Assembly (NCBI RefSeq): GCF_027579695.1
Contig: NC_083592.1
Span: forward strand, 37,301,714-37,365,713
DNA from: Neoarius graeffei
Taxonomy: Eukaryota > Chordata > Actinopteri > Siluriformes > Ariidae
Direction of reading: 5' to 3'
DNA length: 64,000 bases
Part shown: positions 25,801 to 38,300 of the stretch, one piece after another
Position numbering within the stretch: position 1 is the stretch's first letter
How the letters are laid out: every line of letters starts with the position of its first letter
Notes under the pieces: model-generated
Seen by the model: the letters and a program-made list of their open reading frames with translations, nothing else
Told to the model about the DNA's origin: nothing
Databases searched by the model: none
Made by a program: the position numbers and the translations under genes

Positions 25801-28800
25801 GATCTCGAGAAAACAAAACGATTATTTCATGATCTCAGCTGGTTCACTGTATTACGGAAGCCGCGAGAGGCCCTTCATATAATCTTTTTTTTTTTATTCA
25901 CCTTGTTATCCCGAGATAACAACATAATTAATTCAGGATCTCGAGAAAACACAACAACTAATTCGAGATCTCGAGAAAACAAAACCATTATTTCGCGATC
26001 TTGAGAAAACAAAACAATTATTCCATGATCTCAGCTGGATCACTGTATCTCCGTCGGTAGAGAAGAAGCCGGGCCAGTCTTCTGCGGAGGTGCCGCGGAC
26101 TAATTTTGAAATGATCCCTTATTAAAAGACTGAATGCAATCTCTCCCTGTGTCAACCCCTGATCAAAATATTGCCTTATTAGGTGATCGATTATTACAGA
26201 CATTCTAATGACCAAAGTTGCGTCTATACAGAATGAGAAATAGCCCCAAAGTCAGCATATCACAAGTCTCTTGGCGCACCTGAATGAACCATTTCTCAGC
26301 TGTTTACTCGAGATCATGAAATAATTGATTTGCTTTCTCGAGATCACGGAATAATTTTGTTTTCTCGAGATCCTGAATTAATTATGTCGTTATCTCGGGA
26401 TAACAAGGTGAATAAAAAAAAAGGATTATATGAAGGGCCTCTCTCGGCTTCCGTATTGAGGTTATATTTAAGAGTTATTTCCGTTAAGGAATGCTTACAT
26501 TAGTGAAAAAGGCAGTTTTTGACGATTTGGAGGGGTTATTAACTTCAGAGGGTATGTACAGGAGGGTTAGCATTTTTCAGTTGGCCAAATATTGGTATTT
26601 CCATACTTAGATCATCTCCATATTTTGGAGGGGGTAGAAAAATTTTTTTGGTCTAACACCCCCCAATTTGAAAAGGCTCATATATATTCCATTATTTATT
26701 ACCTCCGCCAACTTTGTTGGAGGAAGTTATGTTTTCACCTCCATTTGTTTGTCTGTTCCCTACATAACTCAAAGTAGTGAACGGCTTTTGATGAAATTTG
26801 GAGGAAAGGTGAGCCGTGGGCCAAGGAACAACTGATTAGCTTTTGATGCAAATCCGGATATGTGGCTTGGTGGAGGTATGCACTCTACTGAGTGCCCTTC
26901 TAGTCATAGCAAGTGTTACCTTTGGATTTCCTTGCTTGCCTGGTTTTTGGCAGTATCAGTCTGACAGAGTTTCTTTTGTCTCGATCTTTTGCCAAAACCT
27001 TCTCCAGCAAATAGCTAAAGAACTCCTTGTCATAGGGTCGCTTGTTTCCTTCAGGGTGAGAAAAATAGCACACAGACAAAATACTGTATTTAAAAATAAA
27101 TAAATGCGACTGCCTGTCATCATGAAAGAACATTATTTTACTAGATGACATTTATAAAACTACTATTTGGTGTTTATTCTTTCTGTAATGCACTATAATC
27201 AAAAACTGCATTAATCATGTATTTGTGATGCTGGGGGGGGGGACCCTCACTCACTCATAGCTTTGTCTAGTCTCCATGGGTTGACTCTCTCCTCCTTCTT
27301 AAATTTGTTCTATAAACAACGTAATTAATAAATTAATTCTACACAAAAAAGCATTAATTAAAGCACTATATTGCTACCAGCTACATCATGGAAAAATAGA
27401 ACTTGGAAGAAACCGGCAAAAAAGGAAACACCTTAATTGCTGCACGGCTACGGTTGGTTAACAAATGGCCGATCAAAGAGAAATCCGTCCCAACCATACT
27501 AATAGCCAAGAAGAATAAGTCTGTCTCTGAAACAAACACACACACTCAAGCTTCAGCAAGAAGAGAAAAGACCGATTTTATAATTGTGACAGCTTTTACC
27601 AAACAAACAAAAAGCATGAAACTATGAAAAGATATTTTGGCTGTTCTACCTCTGACTGACCAGCTCTTGACGTAGTTTAGAGTCCTGAAGCTGGAGTACG
27701 TTGTAGTAGAGCCGCGCTCAAACAGGGCAGTCGACTCCTCCACCACTTTGGTGTTCGAAGGCCTTTGTACTCGCACTGTTAAACTGAAATACATGACAAT
27801 TACATTAATGGCATTTAACAGACGCTTTTATCCAGAGCGATGTACAACATACCCAGAGCAGCCTGGGGAGCAGTTGGGGGTTAGGTGCCTTGCTCAAGGG
27901 CACTTCAGCCATTCCTGGTGGTCCAGGGAATCGAACCGGCGACCTTTTGGTCCCAAAGCCGTTTCTCTAACCATTAGGCCATGGCTTCTCCGAATACAAA
28001 ATGAGTTGATATGATTTTAAGAATAGTATGTTTATTTATAAAAAAAATAATAATAATAAAAAAAAAATGGCACTGTGACTGTAGCTGATGTAACAATACC
28101 TTTCTTCATCCAGAACGATCGATCCGTCCGCCGCCACTCTGACCTTCGGCACCAGCATTTCTTCATTTTCAGACTCTGCTGCTGCTTCTTCTTCTTCATC
28201 CTTCTCTGCTGTTTTAATTTGTTGCCTGAATAGTTTTATCAATGTACTAGTTTAGTAAAATAACTTCTGAAATTGAAGTTTAGTTTGAAGATATTTGAAA
28301 TTTCTAACACTTCACTTTGGGATAATCCATTTTCTGAGATCATATCAAATAATGCAACTTCTCATTACACACAACCGCTTTCAGTTTGGTATTTGCCTTT
28401 ATCCACTATTAACATTTCAAATTACTTGATGTTAATACTTGAATTTGCCTTCGTACTCCATTAATTCGTGTGAGGTGAGATGGAAGATCAGTATTTCACT
28501 CGGCTGTATTGAGAACTTACCTTGAATAGTTAACAATAATGTTCTTCTAAGAAAGAAATGAGCAGAGATAATGAGTGCTTTCAAGATTTACAGATCCTTT
28601 TACACATCGAAACTCCACAAATGTACAGTACATTCAGCTTCTATTTTAAATTTCACTTTAGCAATGTCCTAGTTTTGTCTTAAGCTGTTGTGCAGGATTC
28701 TGGTTAAACTGACACTTGTCTTATCAAATCTATCAACTCTTCAGTATGGACTTCAAAGTTGCTGAAATACTTTGCATACTGCGAGTGGTTTAAAGCTAGA

Positions 28801-29315
28801 TGGCCTTTCGAGTTCATAAAATCTGTGAAATTTGGTCAGTGTGATATGTTATTTCTGCAATATCTAAAAAAAAAAACCCAGAACATTCTGTGGCTGGGAA
28901 GTTATTTAATTCGAGGGGATTCCCAAACAAATAACTGCATGAAATTGCTTGCTTCGCGCAATCAAGCAGACAGAGGAAGTCCGTGCACGCATGCACAGGT
29001 TTATCATCTTCTTCTTTTGGGTTTTACGGCAGCTGCCATCTACAGGTTTACCTTGACCGTGCACTGACAGTTACATCATTCTGTCGCTAAACGAACAGCT
29101 GATCACACCGACAGGGATGTGATTTGGGGCTGGTGAAATTATCTGAAAATTTTAGCCGGGGGGCTAAACAAATTCAACCCAATTTAATGGTCAACATGCA
29201 ACTCTGACACACACACTCTCGCTCACTCTCACACACACACACACTCGCTCGCTCACTCACTCTCACACACACTCTCACTCGCTCACGCGCACACACACGC
29301 TCGCTCGCTCACACA

Positions 29316-29366
<51 letters not shown>

Positions 29367-32300
29367 CAAAGAACCAGCGCGAGCAGGGCCTGCTAGCCCT
29401 GCACCTTGTGACGTAATTCGCCCCGAGGCGAGCCGCGGTTTTTCTCCAACCATTCCCAGCGGAACTTTTTTTTCACTATTCTGTCGATTTCTTTAACTCG
29501 ATTTGCATCTTTACGCTCGATCATGGAGGCTGCCATCTTTCAACTCTTTGTTTGAAGCGAGCTTACGTACAGCTATCTAACAAGCGCGTTCATTGGTTGT
29601 TACAGAGCGATGAGCCAATCACGTACCTCGTTTCATCTCATTGACGTAATTACGTCATTTACGCAATTACGTCAATGAGATGAAATGAGGTACGTGATTG
29701 GCTCATCGCTCTGTAACAACCAATGAACGCGCTTGTTAGATAGCTGTACGTAAGCTCGCTTCAAACAAAGAGTTGAAAGATGGCAGCCTCCGTGATCGAG
29801 GCGTAAAGATGCAAATCCGAGGCTTCCATCTTTCAAACAAAGTCGGAACGAATAGGATACGAATGTGGATGAGGGAAAAATCGGAAAAAAATTTTTCTTC
29901 AAGTTTTGAGGTGAAAAAAGCGGAATTCCGCGAATTCGCGGAAAAATCACATCCCTGCACCGAGGTGCTCGCTGCCCGCCGATATTTATTAGTTTGGTCC
30001 TGCGTTTCCTTTCCTTCACAACACAACATCTTTTCTTCTCACTTTGTTACTGTAGTTGGTCTTCCACGTTTCATTCACACACACACGTCCTCCATTTTCC
30101 TCTCGTTTCAAATTTGTATCCCACAATGCCTTGCGTGAACGGGGAAAGCCCACCACATGATGCATGACATAGTATCTTGAATTGCATCATGGTGAAGCAG
30201 GTAAAAATAGCAAAGAATTTAGTGCCACGTGACCTTAAATTCATTAATTGTTCCATTTTAAAAAACCTAATAAAATTGGAAGTCTGTGATTTGAATTCAG
30301 TAGCTTTCGGTCCACTAAACAAAAATAACTGGGTGTTGGGGAAAATTCTTTTTATGACCTACACTTGAAAAATCTGAAAAGGTAGTATACCTTTAAAAGT
30401 TGTACACAGAACTGGACTTTGCTCAGTCATGAACACTGACACCCTCTACAGGAAGGGTCAGAGCAGACTACTTCCTGAGGAGGCTCGGGTACTTCAGGAT
30501 CTGCTGAAAACTGCTGCTGATGTTCTACCAGTCTGTGGTAGCCAGTGTCCTCTTCTGTGCTGTAGTGTGTTAGGGAGGCAGCATTAAGAAGAGACGCGCT
30601 GGATGGCTCGACAGGCTGGTGAGGAAAGCTGGCTCTGTGCTGGGAACTGAGCTGGAGTCCCTTACATCAGTGGCAGAGCGAAGGGCCCTGAGCAAACTGC
30701 TCTTAACCATGGACAACGTTCACCACTCTCTGCATAGCGCCATCATCAGGCAGAGGAGCTCGTTCAGTGGCAGACTGTTGTCCCTGCCCTGCACCACGGA
30801 TAGATTCAGGAAGTCTTTTGTCCCTCAGGCCATTAGACTGTTCAACTCCTCCCGGCTCAGCAAAAATAACACTATGTTCACACTGCAGGCTGAAGTGACT
30901 CAAATCCGATTTTTTCGCCCATATGTGACCTGTATCCGATCTTTTATTGACAATATGAACGACACAGATCCGATTTTTTCAAATCCGACCCAGGCCGTTT
31001 GGATATGTGGTCCTAATTCCGATTCCTATCCGATCTTTTCATATGCGACTTCAGTCTGAACCGCCAGGTCGCATTCATCCGACTTACACGTCATCAACAA
31101 GCCACAAACGTCACTATTCTGCGCTGAAGTAGGCGGCGGGTCTCTCAAAAAAAGTTACAACAACATGGCTTTGATGTTCCTTTGAACGGAGGCTGCAGTC
31201 ACTACCCCGCAGAACGCCTGAGCCAAAACCCTTGCCCTCTTCCTTCTCAACCTCCTCCTTAACATCAGGCTATTGTGCATGTTCTGGCTCCGTCGCAACA
31301 ACTGCATCATCGCCAGGTACTCCATGCTGGCTACTGTCATACACAGGAAACTTTAGGTTACTTCCGTAAACACTGACCATGCTCACCGCGTGTGACGTCG
31401 TCATATCCTGCAATGCGCATGCGGAACACTTTTAGGTCGCTTTTCGTTCATACTGAGGATCACATACAAGTCGCATATATTTGTTAATGTGAACGACCTC
31501 ACAAAAAAAAAAAATCGGATTTCACAAAAAAATCGGAATTGAGCATTAAGCCTTGCAGTGTGAACGTAGTGCATGACTGTGACTCTGCTGTACTCAGGAC
31601 TAGTTACACTGCTCTTTTCATGTCCATTGCACTTTTCTGCTGTTTACACAGATGTACATTATATGCATAGATGGGTATATACAGATATTTGTAGATAAGC
31701 TGGTATGTTGTACTTTACCTTATTATATACTGTTATAATGTACCTACTTGCTTATATATTATACATACTGCTATATATACACACACTAACTTATTATATA
31801 TCACATACTATCACACTATTACATATACTATATGTACTGATATATACTTTAACTATGCCTATCATGTAATATACTATGCTTTTTATCTACCATATACCAC
31901 TAAACACACTGCACATGTATGTAACTGTCCACAAAGTATTTGCACTGCTCATTACACGCTTATTTGCACTGTGACTGGTTACTGCCAACTGCACGACCTC
32001 ACTACCTCCCACACTGAGAGCTGTATATTCTATTACTTGCTCTTATTCAAAAAGTCAAAGTCCTTCCCATGCCTTACAGTACCTGGTATTCCTAGGCAGT
32101 CTCCCACTCAAGTACTAACCAGGCCCAATCTGTATGGTGGCGCATCAGGCGGCGCCGATCTCCGTTTCCATAGCCCTCGGCCTCTCGTCTATTACATAAC
32201 TAGGGTTACAGTGGGGGGCTAGTCCTCTGGTAACCACGAGAGTTTAACTCCCCATGCACATCTGTATTGCAGCGTGCTTTGCCAGATGGTAGTAGGTACC

Positions 32301-35300
32301 ATTTTTATGATGGTCTTTGGTATGACCCGACCGTGAATAGAACTCATGATCTCCCGATCGAGAGGCGGACACGCTACCACTAGGCCACTAGTCGGTATTT
32401 GCTCTTATTGGTAATGTTTTATTTCTTTTGGTATTTTGTAATTTAGTTTTTTTATATGTATAACGCCATTTAGTTTTTGTATTGATCTCGTGCAATGTGG
32501 AAATGTTACGGGATACCTTGAATTTCCCTCTGGGATTAATAAAGTATCTTAGTCTACCTTATGTAGTCTGACAGAAGAAACTATTCCTCTAATTTTCTGG
32601 ACATAAATTAGATTATATTACATCTCATACACAGCCCTCTCAATATATTTCTGAGAAAGGGGCAAGTAAGATAGAGTAGTAGGCAGAGGTTAGGCCAGGG
32701 ATCCCAGCAGTAATTGAAAAAAAAAAAAAAATAGAGGAATGTAAGAAACTATCAGCATGGAATATCAACTGAACTATCAACTGAAGCTGTTGAGATTTTA
32801 ACATTTAAAGATGCTCTAGAACACATTTTTTACATAGATTTAACATAGAAAAGCAACAGAATTTAAAGGAACAGTCCACCGTATTTCCATAATGAAATAT
32901 GCTCTTATCTGAATTGAGACGAGCTGCTCCGTACCTCTCCGAGCTTTGCGCGACCTCCCAGTCAGTCAGACGCAGTCAGACGCGCTGTCACTCCTGTTAG
33001 CAATGTAGCTAGGCTCAGCATGGCCAACGGTATTTTTTGGGGCTGTAGTTAGATGCGACCAAACTCTTCCGCGTTTTTCCTGTTTACATAGGTTTATATG
33101 ACCAGTGATATGAAACAAGTTCAGTTACACAAATTGAAATGTAGCGATTTTCTATGCTATGGAAAGTCCGCACTATAATGACAGGCGTACTAACACCTTC
33201 TGCGCGCTTCGGCAGCGCATTGATACGGAGCTCAGATATCGATGCGCTGCCGAAGCGCGCAGAAGGTGTTAGTACGCCTGTCATTATAGTGCGGACTTTC
33301 CATAGCATAGAAAATCGCTACGTTTCAATTTGTGTAACTGAACTTGTTTCATATCACTGGTCATATAAACCTATGTAAACAGGAAAAACGCAGAAGAGTT
33401 TGGTCGCATCTAACTACAGCCCCAAAAAATACCATTGGCCATACTGAGCCTAGCTACATTGCTAACAGGAGTGACAGCGCGTCTGACTGACTGGGAGGTC
33501 GCGCAAAGCTCGGAGAGGTACGGAGCAGCTCGTCTCAATTCAGATAAGAGCATATTTCATTATGGAAGTACGGTGGACTGTTCCTTTAACAATAATGTGT
33601 ATCTATTTGATGCCATATTTTGTAATCTATGACATAAGTGGCAAAAAAAAATTGTTATTTATAAAAATTAGACGAAAATGTAGCTTTGAAGAATATACTC
33701 GCCTAAATATTCCACTGATTGTTATAATATAACAATAGTATCCATAGTTCATCTCATTTGTTTATTTTTTTGTTTCGAGTTAATATGTCAATACTAATCT
33801 AATATAGGACACATTCATTTTTCAAAAATCATGAATATGAGCAGAAATCAATGATTCAGTAATATTAGATATATACATATGTACAGCAAATATTGGAGAT
33901 ATTTGATTTAAACCTCTCTCTTTTTGAAAGGTTTCACTGCAGAGGAGTTTAATGCTCTTTTCTGGGGTGCATTCTGTGATCTTTCCTCCAGTTTTCTCTG
34001 CTTTTGTTTCTCTGATCTTTCCTTCTGCTTTTTCTGATGTTCCTGCAGTGCTCTTTTGGATCATTTCTTGGCTACTCTGTTCGCATGAGCTTTTGTTTCA
34101 AGTTCTGTATTCACCACATTCATTAATCTCTTCTTGGATCCAACTTCCTCTCTGGCTAAGCGCAACTACGCTTTCCACGACATAGTGAAATAAGTTCAAC
34201 GCATTAGAAACAAAAGCACGAACGGAGTTAAAACACGTTTTCTAGCAAATGGGCGCAGCCATATTGTTTTCTCGTTCTATTGCGTACAGTCTCACGGTAT
34301 TTACATCAATTTAACTTCCGAGTGTTCCCGAATGTCAACGAGAACAAACGAAGCTGACGAAAACATCGCTAAACAAGCAAACCAAATCAGAACGTATTCT
34401 GCTGGTCATTTTACTTAAACATATTTTTAACGGCTATACAAGAGATTTAAAAAAAAAAAAAAACACTTTGGCTAGAAAAATAGCGTAATTCCGCTAAATA
34501 GCGGACGTCTGGAATCCATGTTAAGTGTAAGCTGAGCGGAGGCTGCGTTAGCCGCCACTGCAATGTATAAAAAAAGAGGGGGGTCCGGGGGTACTCCCCC
34601 AGAAAATTTTGAAAATGTAGATGTTAAATGGTGAATTTTGAGTGATCCTGAATGCAAAATTTAATTTTTATGAAGTATAAAACTTATGAATTTCAATTCT
34701 TTGAAAAACCACTGTGAGTAGCCGGCAATGGAGCATTTGTAGGCGGCAAAATCGCCGGTTGCCGGCAGTTATTGAGAGGACTGCATATACCAATACCGCG
34801 AGCTGGCCTAGTGGTTCACATGTCCACCTCTTGACCGGGAGATCGTGAGTGCTACTAATGGTCCGGGTCATACCAAAGACCATCATAAAAATGGTACCTA
34901 CTGCCATCTGGTAAGGCGCACCACAATACAGATGCGAGTGGGGAGTCAAACTCTTGCGGTTACCAGAGGACCAAACCCCCCCACTGTAACCCTAGCTACG
35001 TAATAGGCGAGAGGTCGAGGGCTACTGAACTGGAACTTGGTACCACCCAATGCACCTTAAGGGCCTGGTGGTTTAGTTTGGTCCTGCGTTTCCTTTCCTT
35101 CACAACACAACGTCTTTTCTTCTCGCTTTCTGTTACTGTAGTCGGTCTTCCACGTTTCATTCGCACACTCATGTCCTCCATTTTCCTCTCCTGTTTCACA
35201 TTTGTCCGTTATCTGGGGTGCACATAAAAGACACTCTGACCTGGTCCCATCACACCGGGGCCCTTGTAAAGAGGGCTCAGATGTGCGTGCACTTTCTGCA

Positions 35301-38300
35301 CCGGATGAAGGCGGCACATCTCCCCCCTCCAATTCTCACCACTTTCTACAGAGGCACTATAGAGAGCATACTGACTTGCTGCATCTCTGTCTGGTCGGGA
35401 GCCTGCAGGGCCTCTGACTGGAAGTCCCTGCAGAGGGTGGTGAAGACGGCGGAGAAAATCATCGGGACTTCACTTCCTCCGATATAGGATACTGCAGAAA
35501 AACGCTGCCTGACCAGGGCTCGCAACATCAGCAGAGACACCTTCCACCCCCACTATGGACTGTTCTTGCTGCTGGTTTCTGGAAAGAGGCTATGCAGCCT
35601 CCGGAGTAGAACAGCCAGGTTCTACAACAGCTTTTTCCTACATGCCATAAGACTGTTGAACCAAATTAATCCCCCCACCACCACCTAGGCAATATACTTT
35701 ATATTCAGGCAATACACTTTATATTGTATATAGGACTTTATACACAGTTTTCTGGGTGGCACGGTGGTGTAGTGGTTAGCGCTGTCGCCTCACAACAAGA
35801 AGGTTCCGGGTTCGAGCCCCGTGGCCGGCGAGGGCCTTTCTGTGCGGAGTTTGCATGTTCTCCCCGTGTCCGCGTGGGTTTCCTGCGGGTGCTCCGGTTT
35901 CCCCCACAGTCCAAAGACATGCAGGTTAGGTTAACTGGTGACTCTAAATTGACCGTAGGTGTGAATGTGAGTGTGAATGGTTGTCTGTGTCTATGTGTCA
36001 GCCCTGTGATGACCTGGCGACTTGTCCAGGGTGTACCCCGCCTTTTGCCCGTAGTCAGCTGGGATAGGCTCCAGCTTGCCTGCGACCCTGTAGAACAGGA
36101 TAAAGCGGCTAGAGATAATGAGACGAGACACAGTTTTCTCAGGTAATATACTTGCTGCTGTTTCGTTCTGCACTACACTGAGCCAAAGCAACAAAATCTC
36201 ATTCTGATGTGTATTGTTTGATGCAAATCTGAATGACAATAAAGAAAGTCTAAGTCTAGTACTGGAACGGGAGCCTGCCTGGGAAGACTAGGTCTTGGCA
36301 TGGGAGGGACTCATATGCCTCTGTTTTCAGTGCTACTCATGGGATTTTGATTTGAATACTGGCTTGGGGGAAAAAAAAATCCTGAAGACTCATCTCATCA
36401 TCTCTAGCCGCTTTATCCTTCTACAGGGTCACAGGCAAGCTGGAGCCTATCCCAGCTGACTACAGGCGAAAGGCGGGGTACACCCTGGACAAGTCGCCAG
36501 GTCATCACAGGGCTGACACATAGACACAGACAACCATTCACACTCACATTCACACCTACGGTCAATTTAGAGTCACCAGTTAACCTAACCTGCATGTCTT
36601 TGGACTGTGGGGGAAACCGGAGCACCCGGAGGAAACCCACGCGGACACGGGGAGAACATGCAAACTCCGCACAGAAAGGCCCTCGCCGGCCACGGGGCTC
36701 GAACCCGGACCTTCTTGCTGTGAGGCGACAGCACTAACCACTACACCACCGTGCCGCCCATCCTGAAGACTTACAACTTTAAAAAGCTGTGGTTGACAGT
36801 AGGGGGCGTGGCTACTATTATTTAAATCAGGGATCAGAAAATGCCTGTTCGAGTGCCTCTAAAATATAAAGGATATTTTTCATACTGATCCATCCTTTAC
36901 CAAGTTCATAAAAATACAAGTGCAAGAGCTGCACGGCTGTGACTAATGATAAAAAATAAATAAATAAATAAATAAATCTGACATTACAAAGATTTGCTGT
37001 GTGCAATGATGTGATGTAACTTACTTGGGTGAAGGTGGAATAATGGTCTCTGCTTCATTCTCCTCATGCACTACTGAAGGTCTGTTAGATTGATGGAGGA
37101 CCGCAGATGATTTTGTATGTAAATAATTAAAAGCACAGTTTTGCGTAAAATTAAAAATCATGACATGATGCTCTAAAAAGCACAACAAAAACACACAGAT
37201 TTTGGTTATTTGGGAAAAAAATTAATAAGTACCTACCTCAAAGGGCTGGTATTGGGTAAGTAATAGATAAGGTCCCTCATAGTCATTTTACTGCGGTCCA
37301 AGGCTGTGTACTGTTTAGGACCAGCCCTTCTCTTCCCCATCTAACGGATGGAAAAAAAAAATCAACTTGATAAATATGACCTCACTGGTTCTAACTGCAT
37401 TTTGCAAGAGATTTATATTCAGGACACAATAATATATAAACAGTTTAAAATAAAGATCTGCAAGGTTCAATTTACCTGAATATCTTTTCTCCGTTCAATC
37501 TTCATAAGTTCCTTCAATTTCAGAGCCTTTAATATCCTGTCTGTGTCTAAGGATTTATCAGTCATCTCAGAAGAACACGCCTTATCAAAATGGGAAGGTT
37601 TAATGGAAACGGAGGACAGAACAGATGAAGATGGACATTCAGAGGGTCCTGTTTTTTGTGATGGTTGCTTAGGAACCTGACCAGGTTGTGGAGATGGTGG
37701 AGAATCCTCCACTGACTTTTTCCTACGGACTGGAGACTTTTGAAGACCAGAGGTGGAAGGAATACATGGAGATGATGGCCGAGTCCTTGTGGAAGACTGC
37801 ACAGGCGGTTTTGTAGGAGATGTGGATTTTCTAGGTGTCCCTGATTCAGGTAGATCATTAGAGATTATTGAATCTGAAGCCGGAGCTTCAGAAACCGAAT
37901 CATGTTCTTCATTGGGCAGGGGTGATGGAGCCGAGCTAGGTATACTGGCACAGGGTCGAGTTCGAGGTGCAGATGTAAGTTTGGGCCTGTGGAGTTTTGG
38001 AGCAGCTGAGATCCTCATTCTTCTCTGCGGAGCTGCAGATGAAGTGGTAGCTCCACTAGAGGGTGCTCCATTATTTCTACATTAAAGTGCATATCACGGG
38101 TAAATTCAGGAGCAAGATCAATGTAATTCTCATATTTTATATTAAACTTTGGTCAAATATCTGTCACATTTTGCGCAATACCAGAAACATTCAGTTGAAA
38201 TCGAGCCATTTGAGGCGAATTGGTCCGCCTCTGAAAAAACTTGGCATTCGGATTTCCCAGCAAACATTGATTTTCGTGACGTCGCGTGCGGGACACCTCC

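Larger units (their letters stand above)
24720..26640. mobile_element. TIR element with 115-aa ORF (family Z1)
   Basis: Inverted ends TACCCCC...CATGGAGATGGTC at 24728 and GATCATCTCCAT...GGGGGTA at 26635, imperfect. Encodes one complete ORF on the plus strand and is itself interrupted by the TACGGA element at 25630-26455. Fills most of the intron between BDP1 exons 9 and 10. Confidence 0.5.
28757..30395 (+). mobile_element. Transposon family M copy 1, split by 29112-29957
   Basis: Shares long blocks with the reverse complement of 53015-54300: CGCAATCAAGCAGACAGAGG, TTTACCTTGACCGTGCACTG, TTGGTCCTGCGTTTCCTTTC. A third fragment is at 35060-35205. Right end TACCTTTAAAAG. The encoded N-terminus (MEDVSVRMK... 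in the other copies) is antisense here. Confidence 0.7.
30405..32552 (+). mobile_element. LINE 3' end (L2/Rex-like), interrupted twice
   Basis: 30405-30870 encodes the C-terminal end of a non-LTR reverse transcriptase ORF (LDRLVRKAGSVLGTELESL, RSSFSGRLLSLPCTTDRFRK, SFVPQAIRLFNSS) with frame breaks. A MITE interrupts it at 30872-31577. The 3' UTR resumes, is interrupted by a SINE (32050-32400), and ends CTGGGATTAATAAAGTATCT. Confidence 0.75.

Noticed and set aside
33084-33378. Two overlapping, nearly identical 74-aa ORFs on opposite strands
   Set aside because: They arise from the perfect palindrome of the K1 MITE; same at 63570-63864.
35754-35840. tRNA genes
   Set aside because: A and B boxes are present, but the cloverleaf is not complete and each is the head of a SINE.
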